Source: an uncultured Pirellula sp.
GTDB taxonomy: Bacteria; Planctomycetota; Planctomycetia; Pirellulales; Pirellulaceae
Assembly (NCBI GenBank): GCA_903892355.1
Contig: CAITIE010000010.1
Location: forward strand, 22,773-86,772
Direction of reading: 5' to 3'
Length of the DNA stretch: 64,000 nt
The number at the start of each line of letters is the position of its first letter. Positions within the stretch are counted from its first letter, which is position 1. The translations under genes were made by a program, and so were the position numbers. The notes beneath the pieces are model-generated. The model worked only from the letters and a program-made list of their open reading frames with translations. It was not told the DNA's origin and made no database searches. This document shows, piece by piece, positions 44,829 to 53,800 of the stretch.

Positions 44829-45501
44829 ATGGTGTCATGACTTTCTTAAGGTCATGCTCGTGGCCGTAGATGACCAGTACGTCAAGGTTCTGAAGCAATG
44901 CATCCGGACCGGGTATCCCAGGAAGCATCGCATTATTTCGTCGAATCGCCAGGACGACCATTCCTGAATCCCAAGGCCTAGACTCTCGCAGCGTGCGGCC
45001 GATAAGTGGGTTTCGATCTTCGAGCAAGTATTCCAAGATAACGTATCCATGATCAACTCGCAGCATTAACTCGTAGTCCATGGCGCGCACCAATCCAGAT
45101 CGCATCAGCGAAGCCTTGATCCAGTAGTCCAAAAACCTTCGGACCCATTGAATCCGTCCCACATAGGTGATCAAGTAAATCAGTAACATTACCGACGCCA
45201 ACAACACGATCGGATGCAACACATGGCTGTTTTGCAGCAACGAAGCCACCGTCGTTGCCAAGGCGCTGGTTAGCCCAACATTACCAGCCAAGATCAAATC
45301 GCGAATGATCCGCCGCCGGACCGGGTGGTTCACCACCAATTCCGCTTCCCTGGTGGTGAATCCAACTCCGAAAAATGCGGAGTAACTCTGGAAAATCGCC
45401 GTGTCGTAACTCAACCCCGTCATCGTGAGCGCGATTGTTGCAACTCGGACCGCTAAGAGTGAAAAGAAAGCGATCACAGCCAAGGTGATTATTGCTGTCA
45501 T
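44821..45501 (-). CDS. membrane protein with TrkA-C-like domain
   Basis: A 226-residue protein. The N-terminal half has three hydrophobic segments (about residues 4-28, 65-88 and 93-115). The C-terminal part (about 145-224) shows the RCK/TrkA-C pattern: L-E-D-R-N-P-L-I-G-R-T-L-R-E-S-R-P-W-D-S-G-M-V-V-L-A-I-R-R-N and L-L-Q-N-L-D-V-L-V-I-Y-G. TrkA-C domains bind small ligands and gate cation transport. It is too small to be a channel by itself. It diverges from the second DUF1549/1553 gene. Confidence 0.82.
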   Translation of the reverse strand: MTAIITLAVIAFFSLLAVRVATIALTMTGLSYDTAIFQSYSAFFGVGFTTREAELVVNHPVRRRIIRDLILAGNVGLTSALATTVASLLQNSHVLHPIVLLASVMLLIYLITYVGRIQWVRRFLDYWIKASLMRSGLVRAMDYELMLRVDHGYVILEYLLEDRNPLIGRTLRESRPWDSGMVVLAIRRNNAMLPGIPGPDALLQNLDVLVIYGHEHDLKKVMTPLS

Positions 45502-45632
45502 GGATCACGCACAGATTTCTACAGTCCCCTAACGGGGAAGTTTCGACTAAAATTAAGAACCGGGGTGCACCGTTTCATCCCACCTCCCTCCACCATACCC
45601 CCCCCGTTCCCTCCCTGTCGAGACGGACTCTC

Positions 45633-48305
45633 TTGAAATCATCCTATCGATTGGAATCAACCCAGCCTCGACGGCTCGCCGCTCCGCCAAAGTTATCGAT
45701 TACTTCGGCATTCCGCATCATCCAGCCTGCTGGGAGCAGTTGCGATAATGAGCGATACGCCGCGAGATACGGCGCGATTGATTCAGTGCTCCTCGCCGTA
45801 CTTTGCATTGCGACTGCCTTCCATCCCGACGCCACGGCCCAAGAACCCCCGACCACGACTACGGTCGAAGCAACAGTAGACTCCCGGGAGCCCGATCGAG
45901 CGAATCTCGAGTTTTTCGAATCTCGGATCCGACCTGCCTTGATCGAGCACTGTTATGAATGCCACTCCGGACAATCGAAAATCGTCCAAGGAAACCTGCG
46001 ATTGGACTCGAAGCCAGGAGTTCGCGACGGCGGCGACAGCGGTCCAGCGGTCGTCCCTGGTAACCCCGACGAGAGCTTGATCATCCAATCGCTTCGTTAT
46101 GGTACGCTTCAAATGCCACCGAGCGGCAAACTGAGCGATACGATACTGCGTGATTTTGAAACATGGGTTCTCCATGGCGCCACCGATCCGCGCGAGTCTC
46201 CATCGGGCTCAAACGAGCCGGAGAACAAACCGTGGCGAGATCCTGTCGCTATCGAATCGCATTGGGCATTTCGGTCCGTACCACGTTCCGTGAGCATTCC
46301 CAAAACGAACATTCCTAGTGGAGCACCCACCGACCTACCGGACGTGCACGACGCAAGCGATGCTGCCCAGAGTCCCATCGATCAATTCCTGCGGGTACCC
46401 TTGCGAGAAAAGGGTTGGCTGCCAGCTCCACCCGCCTCCCCAGCGGTCTTAATGCGGCGCGCGACTTTGGACCTGACGGGACTGGTCCCAACCCCTGAAG
46501 AAGTCGAAGCCTACCTCGCGGACGATCCCGATCACCGCTACGAACGGCTTGTCGACCGGTTGCTCGCTTCCCCCGATTACGGAGTCCGATGGGCTCGGCA
46601 TTGGCTCGATTGCGTCAGGTACGCAGATAGCAACGGCGCTGACGAAAATCATGATATGCCCAACGCCTGGAGGTATCGAGACTGGGTTACCAACGCGCTC
46701 AATGAGGACTTGCCATTCGATCAATTCGCGATTCAGCAGATCGCCGGCGACTTGGTACCGCAACCGGAAAACGAAGCAGATAGAGCACGATTGATCACCG
46801 CTACCGGGTTCTGGGTCCTCGGCCCGAAAATGCTCGCGGAGCAAGACAAAGCGAAAATGCGAATCGATATTGTGGATGAGCAGATCGATACATTCTCGCG
46901 CACCATGCTCGGCGCGACGTTGTCGTGCGCACGGTGCCACGATCATAAATTTGATCCTTTCACTCAAGAGGACTACTTCGCAATGGCCGGTGTTCTGATG
47001 GGCACTCGAACGATGGCCGATGAAGCGTTTGTTTCCAAATGGATGGAACGTCCGCTTCCCTCCCACGAAATTACCCAGAAACGCCAAAGCCACCAGCAAC
47101 AGATCGATGCTGCCAGAAAGCAGCTCGCTATGTTGAAGGAGGAAGCGAACGGTAGGTTATTGGCCGAAGGGAAAGTTGAGAAGATTCCCGAGGACCCAAA
47201 GGCCCTCTACCCTCCAGAGGCACAAAAAGAAGTCGAGCGACTGACCAAAGAGATCGAGGCTCTCGAAAAGTCCATGCCGGCTTTCGACATGTCGATGGCG
47301 GTCGAAGAGAACAAGCCGACGGATATGCCGATCCATATTCGCGGAAACCACCTTCGCCCTGGCGAGCATCCGATCCCGCGCGGCGTTCCGAAAATCCTCG
47401 TCAAAGCAAACCCGCTGCCATTGATACCGAGCGATCAAAGCGGGCGACTCCAAATGGCGCAGTGGCTAACCCATCCCGACCATCCTTTGTTTGCCCGCGT
47501 GATGGTCAATCGAATTTGGATGTGGCACATGGGCCAAGGACTCGTTTCATCACCTTCCAATTTCGGGATGCGCGGGGAGTCGCCCACGCACCCAGGACTG
47601 CTCGATTGGCTCGCTTCGGAATGGATCCAGCGCGGATGGAGCATGAAATGGCTCCACCGACAAATCCTACTTTCGTCAACGTATCGCATGGAGTCCAATC
47701 GCACGGACTCCAACGCCGCGACCTACGCGGAGTCCGATCCGGAAAACCGACTATGGTGGCGTCAAAATACCAAGCGGATGGAAATCGAACCCCTTCGCGA
47801 TTCGATTCTGGCATGCTGTGGGAAATTGGATGCGAGAATGGGGGGGCCCGGCCAAGCGATCCAAAGTCCTAAGAGGACCATCTACCTCTCCATCAATCGA
47901 GCGGCACTGGCCGACATGTTTTCCGTATTCGACTACGTGGATCCAGCCAGCCACATCGAACAGCGACCGGTGACAACTGTGCCGAGCCAAGCCTTGTTTC
48001 TCCTCAACAGCGATCTTGTAACAAACTCATCGGAGTGGCTCGGCCAGAAACTAGCCGAACGATCCAACGAGGACCACCAAGCCATTGGATTTGCATTCGT
48101 CGCGATTCTCGGACGGTCTCCGACGGACTTTGAGCTCGAACGGAGCGTAGCTTTGATTCAGCAGAGTACCGATGCAATCCATCTGGAAAGCGCCGGACCA
48201 AGTACACCGCCCAACGAGGAACAGCGTATTCAACTTCGACCGAGAGCTCTTGCAGCACTTGTGCGATCCTTGATTGCAAGTCGCGAGTTCAGTTGGATCG
48301 AATAA
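45633..48305 (+). CDS. planctomycete cytochrome (PSCyt1)/DUF1549/DUF1553 protein
   Basis: Second protein of this type in the window, without the discoidin-like insert. A hydrophobic signal-like stretch (S-V-L-L-A-V-L-C-I-A-T-A-F) is followed by the haem motif C-Y-E-C-H and V-V-P-G-N-P-D-E-S. DUF1549 follows with W-A-R-H-W-L-D-C-V-R-Y-A-D-S-N-G and C-A-R-C-H-D-H-K-F-D-P, then a Lys/Glu-rich helix region, and DUF1553 with M-V-N-R-I-W-M-W-H-M-G-Q-G-L-V. The start is unclear: the frame is open to 45492 but overlaps the divergent gene. TTG codons at 45633 and 45651 and a GTG at 45786 are possible, while the only nearby ATG (45748) is in another frame. The DUF1501 gene follows. Confidence 0.88.
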   Translation: MKSSYRLESTQPRRLAAPPKLSITSAFRIIQPAGSSCDNERYAARYGAIDSVLLAVLCIATAFHPDATAQEPPTTTTVEATVDSREPDRANLEFFESRIRPALIEHCYECHSGQSKIVQGNLRLDSKPGVRDGGDSGPAVVPGNPDESLIIQSLRYGTLQMPPSGKLSDTILRDFETWVLHGATDPRESPSGSNEPENKPWRDPVAIESHWAFRSVPRSVSIPKTNIPSGAPTDLPDVHDASDAAQSPIDQFLRVPLREKGWLPAPPASPAVLMRRATLDLTGLVPTPEEVEAYLADDPDHRYERLVDRLLASPDYGVRWARHWLDCVRYADSNGADENHDMPNAWRYRDWVTNALNEDLPFDQFAIQQIAGDLVPQPENEADRARLITATGFWVLGPKMLAEQDKAKMRIDIVDEQIDTFSRTMLGATLSCARCHDHKFDPFTQEDYFAMAGVLMGTRTMADEAFVSKWMERPLPSHEITQKRQSHQQQIDAARKQLAMLKEEANGRLLAEGKVEKIPEDPKALYPPEAQKEVERLTKEIEALEKSMPAFDMSMAVEENKPTDMPIHIRGNHLRPGEHPIPRGVPKILVKANPLPLIPSDQSGRLQMAQWLTHPDHPLFARVMVNRIWMWHMGQGLVSSPSNFGMRGESPTHPGLLDWLASEWIQRGWSMKWLHRQILLSSTYRMESNRTDSNAATYAESDPENRLWWRQNTKRMEIEPLRDSILACCGKLDARMGGPGQAIQSPKRTIYLSINRAALADMFSVFDYVDPASHIEQRPVTTVPSQALFLLNSDLVTNSSEWLGQKLAERSNEDHQAIGFAFVAILGRSPTDFELERSVALIQQSTDAIHLESAGPSTPPNEEQRIQLRPRALAALVRSLIASREFSWIE

Positions 48306-48322
48306 AAGTTGGATCGAATGAA
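48291..48322 (+). repeat. 16-base tandem duplication spanning the DUF1553-gene stop
   Basis: AGTTGGATCGAATAAA (48291-48306) is followed directly by AGTTGGATCGAATGAA (48307-48322). The TAA stop is in the first unit, and the second offers TGA in the same place. Confidence 0.85.
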
Positions 48323-48411
48323 TCGCACCCGCGAGCGTCTCACGATCATAGCCGGTGAATCCGGTGGACACTTGAGGCGAACTACCTCAAACCCGTTTCG
48401 GAAGCAATCCG

Positions 48412-49911
48412 ATGAACCGAATGAATCCCTTTTCCATCTCCCTCGGCAATTGCCCGGAGAATCCCGGTCGTCGAGCCTGGATGCGGTCGGTTACCCGCGG
48501 ACTGGCTGGCATCGCGCTGACCGATCTGCTCTCAGGCTCTGTGCGAGGAGTCGATCGCGATCGTGTGGGCTCACCCGGTGTGCTATCGCAACCACACTTT
48601 CCGCCAAAGGTAAAACGGATCATTTTCTTGTTCATGCACGGCGGCCCATCCCACGTCGATACCTTTGACTACAAGCCCGAATTAATCCGGTTGAACGGAC
48701 AACCCCTTCCCATCCCGAAACCTCGAATTCAATTCGCACAAACAGGAAATTTGCTTCAAAGCCCTTGGGCGTTCAAGCAGTACGGTCAAACGGGTACATG
48801 GGTGAGCGATCTGTTCCCCAATGTCGCCCAACATGTTGATGATCTCACATTGCTTAAATCTATCCATGGATCCAACGAAGCCCACGGTGGAGCTCTTTTG
48901 AAAATCCACACCGGCTCGGACACCTTTGTCCGACCCAGCATGGGGGCGTGGATCAGCTACGGGCTGGGAACCGAAAACGCCAACTTGCCCAGCTTTATCA
49001 CGATCAATCCAACCCTTGGTCATGGAGGCGTACGCAATTTCGGTTCCGCATTCTTGCCGCCGATCCATCAGGGGACGCGTATTGGTGGACCCGCCAAAGA
49101 TGCCAAGATCGAGAATTTGGTTCCTAAGAACTCGGCTCGATTGCAGCGGCTGCAGCTCGACTGGATGAAGGACATCGATCGTCATCACTTCGGTACGCAT
49201 CGCCATCCGAGCGATCGCGGGCAACCCGCGAGCGATCACGGGCAACCCGACCCACTTCAGGACGGTGATTTGCTCCATTCAGCTGTAACCGCTCGCGAGC
49301 AATCGTTTGAACTTGCGTTTCGAATGCAGAGCGAAGCTCTCGAGCAATTCAAGCTGGAGGATGAAACAGCGGAGACACAGGCGCTGTATGGGATCGACGG
49401 AGGTGCAACCGATAATTTCGGTCGGCAGTGCCTGCTGGCCCGACGTTTGAGCGAAGCAGGGGTCCGATTCGTCCAGGTATCGCATGCGTATTGGGATCAG
49501 CACGATGAGTTGAAGGAAAAGCATGCGGAATTGGCTGGACAAGTCGACAAGCCGATTGCGGGATTGCTGACCGACCTCAAGCGACGAGGATTGCTTGACG
49601 AAACGCTGGTGGTTTGGGGTGGCGAGTTCGGTCGAACACCCACAGCCCAAGGGGGTAACGGCCGCGACCACAATCCCCACGCTTTCACTTGGTGGATGGC
49701 GGGTGCCGGAGCCAAACCTGGCATCTCGTACGGGGCCTCCGACGACTTCGGATTTTATGCACGAGACAACAAAGTTCACGTTCACGATCTGCATGCGACA
49801 ATTCTTCACATGTTGGGGATCGACCATGAGCGATTGACGTTCCGATACGGGGGGCGCGATTTCCGACTCACCGACGTTCATGGCAGCGTCATTCATGATG
49901 TCTTAGCCTAA
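48412..49911 (+). CDS. DUF1501 domain-containing Tat-exported protein (second copy)
   Basis: A 499-residue member of the same family as the product of 4988-6478. The twin Arg (N-P-G-R-R-A-W-M-R-S) before a hydrophobic run suggests Tat export. Family blocks are visible: F-L-F-M-H-G-G-P-S-H-V-D-T-F-D-Y-K-P-E-L near residue 68, G-G-E-F-G-R-T-P near 400, and D-L-H-A-T-I-L-H-M-L-G-I-D-H near 460. A short acidic and glycine-rich repeat (S-D-R-G-Q-P-A-S-D-H-G-Q-P) lies near residue 265. It follows the DUF1549/1553 gene by about 106 bases on the same strand. Confidence 0.93.
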   Translation: MNRMNPFSISLGNCPENPGRRAWMRSVTRGLAGIALTDLLSGSVRGVDRDRVGSPGVLSQPHFPPKVKRIIFLFMHGGPSHVDTFDYKPELIRLNGQPLPIPKPRIQFAQTGNLLQSPWAFKQYGQTGTWVSDLFPNVAQHVDDLTLLKSIHGSNEAHGGALLKIHTGSDTFVRPSMGAWISYGLGTENANLPSFITINPTLGHGGVRNFGSAFLPPIHQGTRIGGPAKDAKIENLVPKNSARLQRLQLDWMKDIDRHHFGTHRHPSDRGQPASDHGQPDPLQDGDLLHSAVTAREQSFELAFRMQSEALEQFKLEDETAETQALYGIDGGATDNFGRQCLLARRLSEAGVRFVQVSHAYWDQHDELKEKHAELAGQVDKPIAGLLTDLKRRGLLDETLVVWGGEFGRTPTAQGGNGRDHNPHAFTWWMAGAGAKPGISYGASDDFGFYARDNKVHVHDLHATILHMLGIDHERLTFRYGGRDFRLTDVHGSVIHDVLA

Positions 49912-50617
49912 GACTGGCCATTCTCAACCTCAGCGTGAGTTGGTCCGAACACGGGAGCGAGTTCCATTGTTTGGTGCATCCCCGAGGTTAGGTGCATCCC
50001 AGAGACGCAGCTTGCCCTTTCTTACCTGCAACAGGCTACATCTGCGAGGGTGTCCACACGCGGTGATATACTCCCCCCAATCGGGAAAGTTTGCCAAAAT
50101 CTTTTTTGGATTTTTTGGAACCAAGACCAGACGTGTCACTGGGCATCTTCACATTCTCTTAAATGACGTCTGGCTCGAGATTTAGGGAGCCAACCCGGGG
50201 CGTGGAATCCAGTAGTAGGATTTCTTACCCAACTCCCAAATCCCTAGCCATGCGGGTGTTGCGCGCGTCGCGACCAAAAATTTGACATCCCGTTTCGAAT
50301 CGATAAACTGCTTCCTCCATGACGCAACATGTTGTGCAATCACGCGAAAGAAACTACTACCTGTAGTGGTTCTTGCCGATAATGATTGTATACGTGGTAC
50401 TCGACAAGCGCTGCCGATGCGACCGGGCAGAGTAGCTTGCGGACATGCGTCGGAGGCTTGATCCGAACCGGGTACGAAACCCACAGGTCGCATGGATTCT
50501 TCTTTTCACCAGCAAGCAGCCAAACGGGGACTTCTATCCGATTTTCCGGAGAGATTAACGTTTCGTTATCTGCATGCACTTATTTCATCCACTAATCGCA
50601 AGGAGTCGCACGAGCGA
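49912..50617. other. long leader region before the ribonucleotide reductase gene
   Basis: About 700 bases without a convincing gene. A T-rich tract with repeated TTTTTTGGA lies at 50101-50120. A near-perfect inverted repeat (AACTACTACCTGTAGTGGTT) lies at about 50350-50370. I looked for a cobalamin riboswitch, expected before some B12-dependent reductase genes, and did not recognise its conserved boxes. AAGGAG at 50600-50605 is the likely ribosome binding site of the reductase gene. Confidence 0.5.
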
Positions 50618-53605
50618 ATGGCAACCGTAGAAATGGGGCGTGAACGTCGCACGCGGACACGAACGACGCACGAAGCACGAGGCAATCGCAGCGGGCTCAA
50701 AATTGAATCGAAGTTCTGCCCGAACGAAGTGGCAGATCCCTTCGACACCGTCCAGTGGGAGCTGCGTAGTGCGGCGATCAAGGATGAGAACGGGAAGGCT
50801 TTGTTTGAGCAAACCAATTGCGAGATTCCAGCTTCGTGGAGCCAATTGGCGACCAACGTTGTGGTCAGCAAGTATTTCTACGGGGATCCCAACAATTCCA
50901 AGGAGCGGGAGAACTCGGTGCGACAACTGATTCACCGCGTCACTCGGACCATCGCTGATTGGGGCGTTGCCGACGGGTACTTTGATACCCCTGAGGATGG
51001 CGAACGTTTTTATCGCGATTTGACTTGGTTGTGCCTGCACCAATACGGCTCGTTCAATTCACCGGTATGGTTCAACGTTGGTCTTTACCAGCAGTACAAC
51101 GTCATCGGGACCAAGTGCAATTGGCACTACAACGTGGAATCGGGTGAGTTGGAGCAACCAGAGAACCCATATGAGTTCCCTCAAGCCTCTGCGTGCTTCA
51201 TCCAGAGCGTTGGGGACAACATGGAAGACATCATGCGTTTGGCGACCAGCGAAGCGATGCTCTTCAAGTTTGGTTCGGGCACCGGAACCGACCTTTCCAC
51301 GATCCGATCGAGCCGAGAAAAGCTTTCAGGTGGTGGCAGACCGAGCGGTCCTCTTTCGTTCATGCGAGTATACGACCAGATCGCCGCGGTTGTAAAATCC
51401 GGTGGCAAGACCCGTCGTGCGGCCAAGATGCAATCGATCAAGGTCTGGCACCCGGACGTGATGGAGTTTATCGAGTGCAAGTGGAAGGAAGAGCAAAAGG
51501 CCCACGCGTTGATCCGCGAAGGCTACGAATCGAACTTCAACGGGGAAGCTTATTCCTCAGTCATGTTCCAGAATGCAAACCTCTCTGTCCGGCTCACCGA
51601 TGAGTTCATGGAAGCGGTTTCGGAAGACAAGATGTGGAAGACCCGCTGGGTTTCCGACAAGTGCACCGCAGAGGCTCCAACATACCGAGCTCGCGATGTC
51701 CTGAACCGAATGTCCGAGTGCGCATGGCACTGCGGCGATCCGGGAGTCCAGTACGATACGACGATCAACAAGTGGCACACCTGCCCGAACAGTGGTCGCA
51801 TCAACGCCAGCAACCCATGTTCGGAGTACATGTTCCTCGATAACACCGCTTGCAATCTGTCCTCAATCAACTTGATGAAGTTCCGTCAAGACGACGGCAA
51901 GTTCAATTATCACGGTTTCATGAGTGCTTGCCGATTGTTCTTCATCGCTCAGGAAATCCTCGTCGACCACGCGGCTTATCCGACCGATCGTATCGCCCAC
52001 AACAGTCACTTGTTCCGTCCGCTAGGATTGGGGTATTCCAACCTGGGCTCATTGATCATGACTAGCGGTGCAGCGTATGACTCGCCAGTCTCCCATGGAC
52101 TATGCGGCGCTTTGACCGCACTGCTCCACGGAGCTGCGAATCTGACCAGCGCCGAAATGGCAGGAGTGGTCGGTACATTTGCAGAGTACGACGAAAATGC
52201 GGAACCGATGATGCGGGTTATGCAAATGCATCGCAACGCGGTTGAGCAAATCGACAGCGCCGGGCCTCAGTACCTCAAGGACGCCGCTCGAGAAGTGTGG
52301 GATCGCGTTTTGGAAACCGGTCGCAAGAACGGGTTCCGCAATGCTCAAGCAACCGTTCTGGCTCCGACCGGAACCATTAGCTTCATGATGGATTGCGACA
52401 CCACTGGGATCGAACCAGATATCGCGTTGGTCAAGTACAAGCAACTTGCCGGTGGCGGTGTTCTTAAGATCATCAACGGCTCCGTTCACCTCGGCCTGCT
52501 CAATCTCGGCTACTCGCCAGAGCAAGTCGCGGATATTGAAAAGTACATCAATGACAAGGACACCATCGAAGGTGCACCTCACGTCAAAAATGAGCACCTG
52601 CCGGTATTCGATTGTGCGTTCACGCCTGCCAATGGAACACGAAGCATCCGATGGCAAGCACACGTTGAAATGATGGCCGCCGCACAGCCGTTCTTGTCCG
52701 GTGCTATCAGCAAGACGGTGAATATGCCCAAGGACACCACCGTCAAGGACATTTCCGATGCGTACTTCTGGGGCTGGCAACTCGGCTTGAAGGCCATTGC
52801 GATTTACCGCGACGGATCCAAGCAAAGCCAACCGCTCAACACCAAGTCCGAAGGTAAGAAGAGCGAAGAAGCTGCTGCTGGCAAGGTTACCGAAAAGATC
52901 GTCGTGAAACCTCGCCGCGAACGACTTCCGGACACTCGCAATTCGGTCACCCACAAGTTCAGCATCGCTGGACATGAAGGGTATATCAACGTTGGCCTCT
53001 ATCCAGATGGACGTCCAGGCGAAGTCTTCATCACGATGGCCAAGGAAGGTAGCACGATCGGCGGATTGATGGATAGTTTCGGCACCGCAATTTCGATCTC
53101 GCTCCAATACGGAGTTCCGCTCGAAGTTTTGGTGAATAAGTTCAGCCATACCCGCTTTGAGCCCAACGGACACACGACCAACCCAGATATTCGCATCGCC
53201 AAGAGCGTTGTGGACTACATCTTCCGTTGGCTTGGGCTCACCTTCCTGGACAGCTACCGCGAAGAGCAAAAGGCCAAAGCGGAACTGGTGTCAGGAAGCG
53301 AAGCAAAAGAGAAGCAAGCAGCCCCGGCAAAGACAGTTTCACCTGCGGTGACCACCGCTCCAGTAAACGGTAACGGTGCGGAAGTCCAAACGACGAGCAA
53401 CTACACCGCGGCTCGTTTCGTCGGGCTCGGCAGCGCTCCAACCTGGAACGTGTCGTCGGCTCCACCAAAAGAGGATTCTCGCGACAATCAGTTTGCCAAG
53501 TTCCAAAGCGATGCACCCGCTTGCGATAATTGCGGTTCCGTTACCGTCCGCAACGGGAATTGCTACCTCTGCCACAACTGTGGAAACAGCCTAGGTTGTA
53601 GCTGA
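50618..53605 (+). CDS. nrdJ: vitamin B12-dependent (class II) ribonucleotide reductase
   Basis: Reduces ribonucleotides to deoxyribonucleotides using adenosylcobalamin. The 995-residue protein shows the class II active-site core: S-R-E-K-L-S-G-G-G-R-P-S-G-P-L, N-P-C-S-E-Y-M-F-L-D-N-T-A-C-N-L-S-S-I-N-L with the radical-chain Cys and Glu, and A-P-T-G-T-I-S-F-M-M-D-C-D. A basic, then Ala-rich linker leads to a C-terminal zinc-type tail with C-D-N-C-G and C-Y-L-C-H-N-C-G. The ATG at 50618, after AAGGAG, is preferred over the open frame from 50492. A strong terminator follows at 53667. Confidence 0.95.
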   Translation: MATVEMGRERRTRTRTTHEARGNRSGLKIESKFCPNEVADPFDTVQWELRSAAIKDENGKALFEQTNCEIPASWSQLATNVVVSKYFYGDPNNSKERENSVRQLIHRVTRTIADWGVADGYFDTPEDGERFYRDLTWLCLHQYGSFNSPVWFNVGLYQQYNVIGTKCNWHYNVESGELEQPENPYEFPQASACFIQSVGDNMEDIMRLATSEAMLFKFGSGTGTDLSTIRSSREKLSGGGRPSGPLSFMRVYDQIAAVVKSGGKTRRAAKMQSIKVWHPDVMEFIECKWKEEQKAHALIREGYESNFNGEAYSSVMFQNANLSVRLTDEFMEAVSEDKMWKTRWVSDKCTAEAPTYRARDVLNRMSECAWHCGDPGVQYDTTINKWHTCPNSGRINASNPCSEYMFLDNTACNLSSINLMKFRQDDGKFNYHGFMSACRLFFIAQEILVDHAAYPTDRIAHNSHLFRPLGLGYSNLGSLIMTSGAAYDSPVSHGLCGALTALLHGAANLTSAEMAGVVGTFAEYDENAEPMMRVMQMHRNAVEQIDSAGPQYLKDAAREVWDRVLETGRKNGFRNAQATVLAPTGTISFMMDCDTTGIEPDIALVKYKQLAGGGVLKIINGSVHLGLLNLGYSPEQVADIEKYINDKDTIEGAPHVKNEHLPVFDCAFTPANGTRSIRWQAHVEMMAAAQPFLSGAISKTVNMPKDTTVKDISDAYFWGWQLGLKAIAIYRDGSKQSQPLNTKSEGKKSEEAAAGKVTEKIVVKPRRERLPDTRNSVTHKFSIAGHEGYINVGLYPDGRPGEVFITMAKEGSTIGGLMDSFGTAISISLQYGVPLEVLVNKFSHTRFEPNGHTTNPDIRIAKSVVDYIFRWLGLTFLDSYREEQKAKAELVSGSEAKEKQAAPAKTVSPAVTTAPVNGNGAEVQTTSNYTAARFVGLGSAPTWNVSSAPPKEDSRDNQFAKFQSDAPACDNCGSVTVRNGNCYLCHNCGNSLGCS

Positions 53606-53666
53606 TCGATTTTTCCAAAAAGAGTATCCAAAAGCGTGTAACGCTTGAGATCCTCCCAAGAAGCAG

Positions 53667-53702
53667 AGAGAGCCCAAGAAATTCTTGGGCTCTCTTTTTT
53701 TG
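53667..53702 (+). terminator. intrinsic terminator of the ribonucleotide reductase gene
   Basis: A perfect 14-base inverted repeat (AGAGAGCCCAAGAA and TTCTTGGGCTCTCT, one base apart) is followed by an unbroken T run. It lies 62 bases after the stop codon of the reductase gene and before the next start at 53801. It therefore separates that gene from the cyclase gene downstream. Confidence 0.93.
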
Positions 53703-53800
53703 CACCAAAAATCCTTCCCCCGTTTGCTTTGGCATGCACTCCGATACCGGCTAGAATAGAGTCTGTTTCGATCCCTCCTGAAATTATCCCCTCCCATCCC

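Noticed and set aside
49912..50617. Cobalamin riboswitch before the B12-dependent reductase
   Set aside because: The conserved B12 box and core motifs were not found; only an unrelated short inverted repeat is visible.
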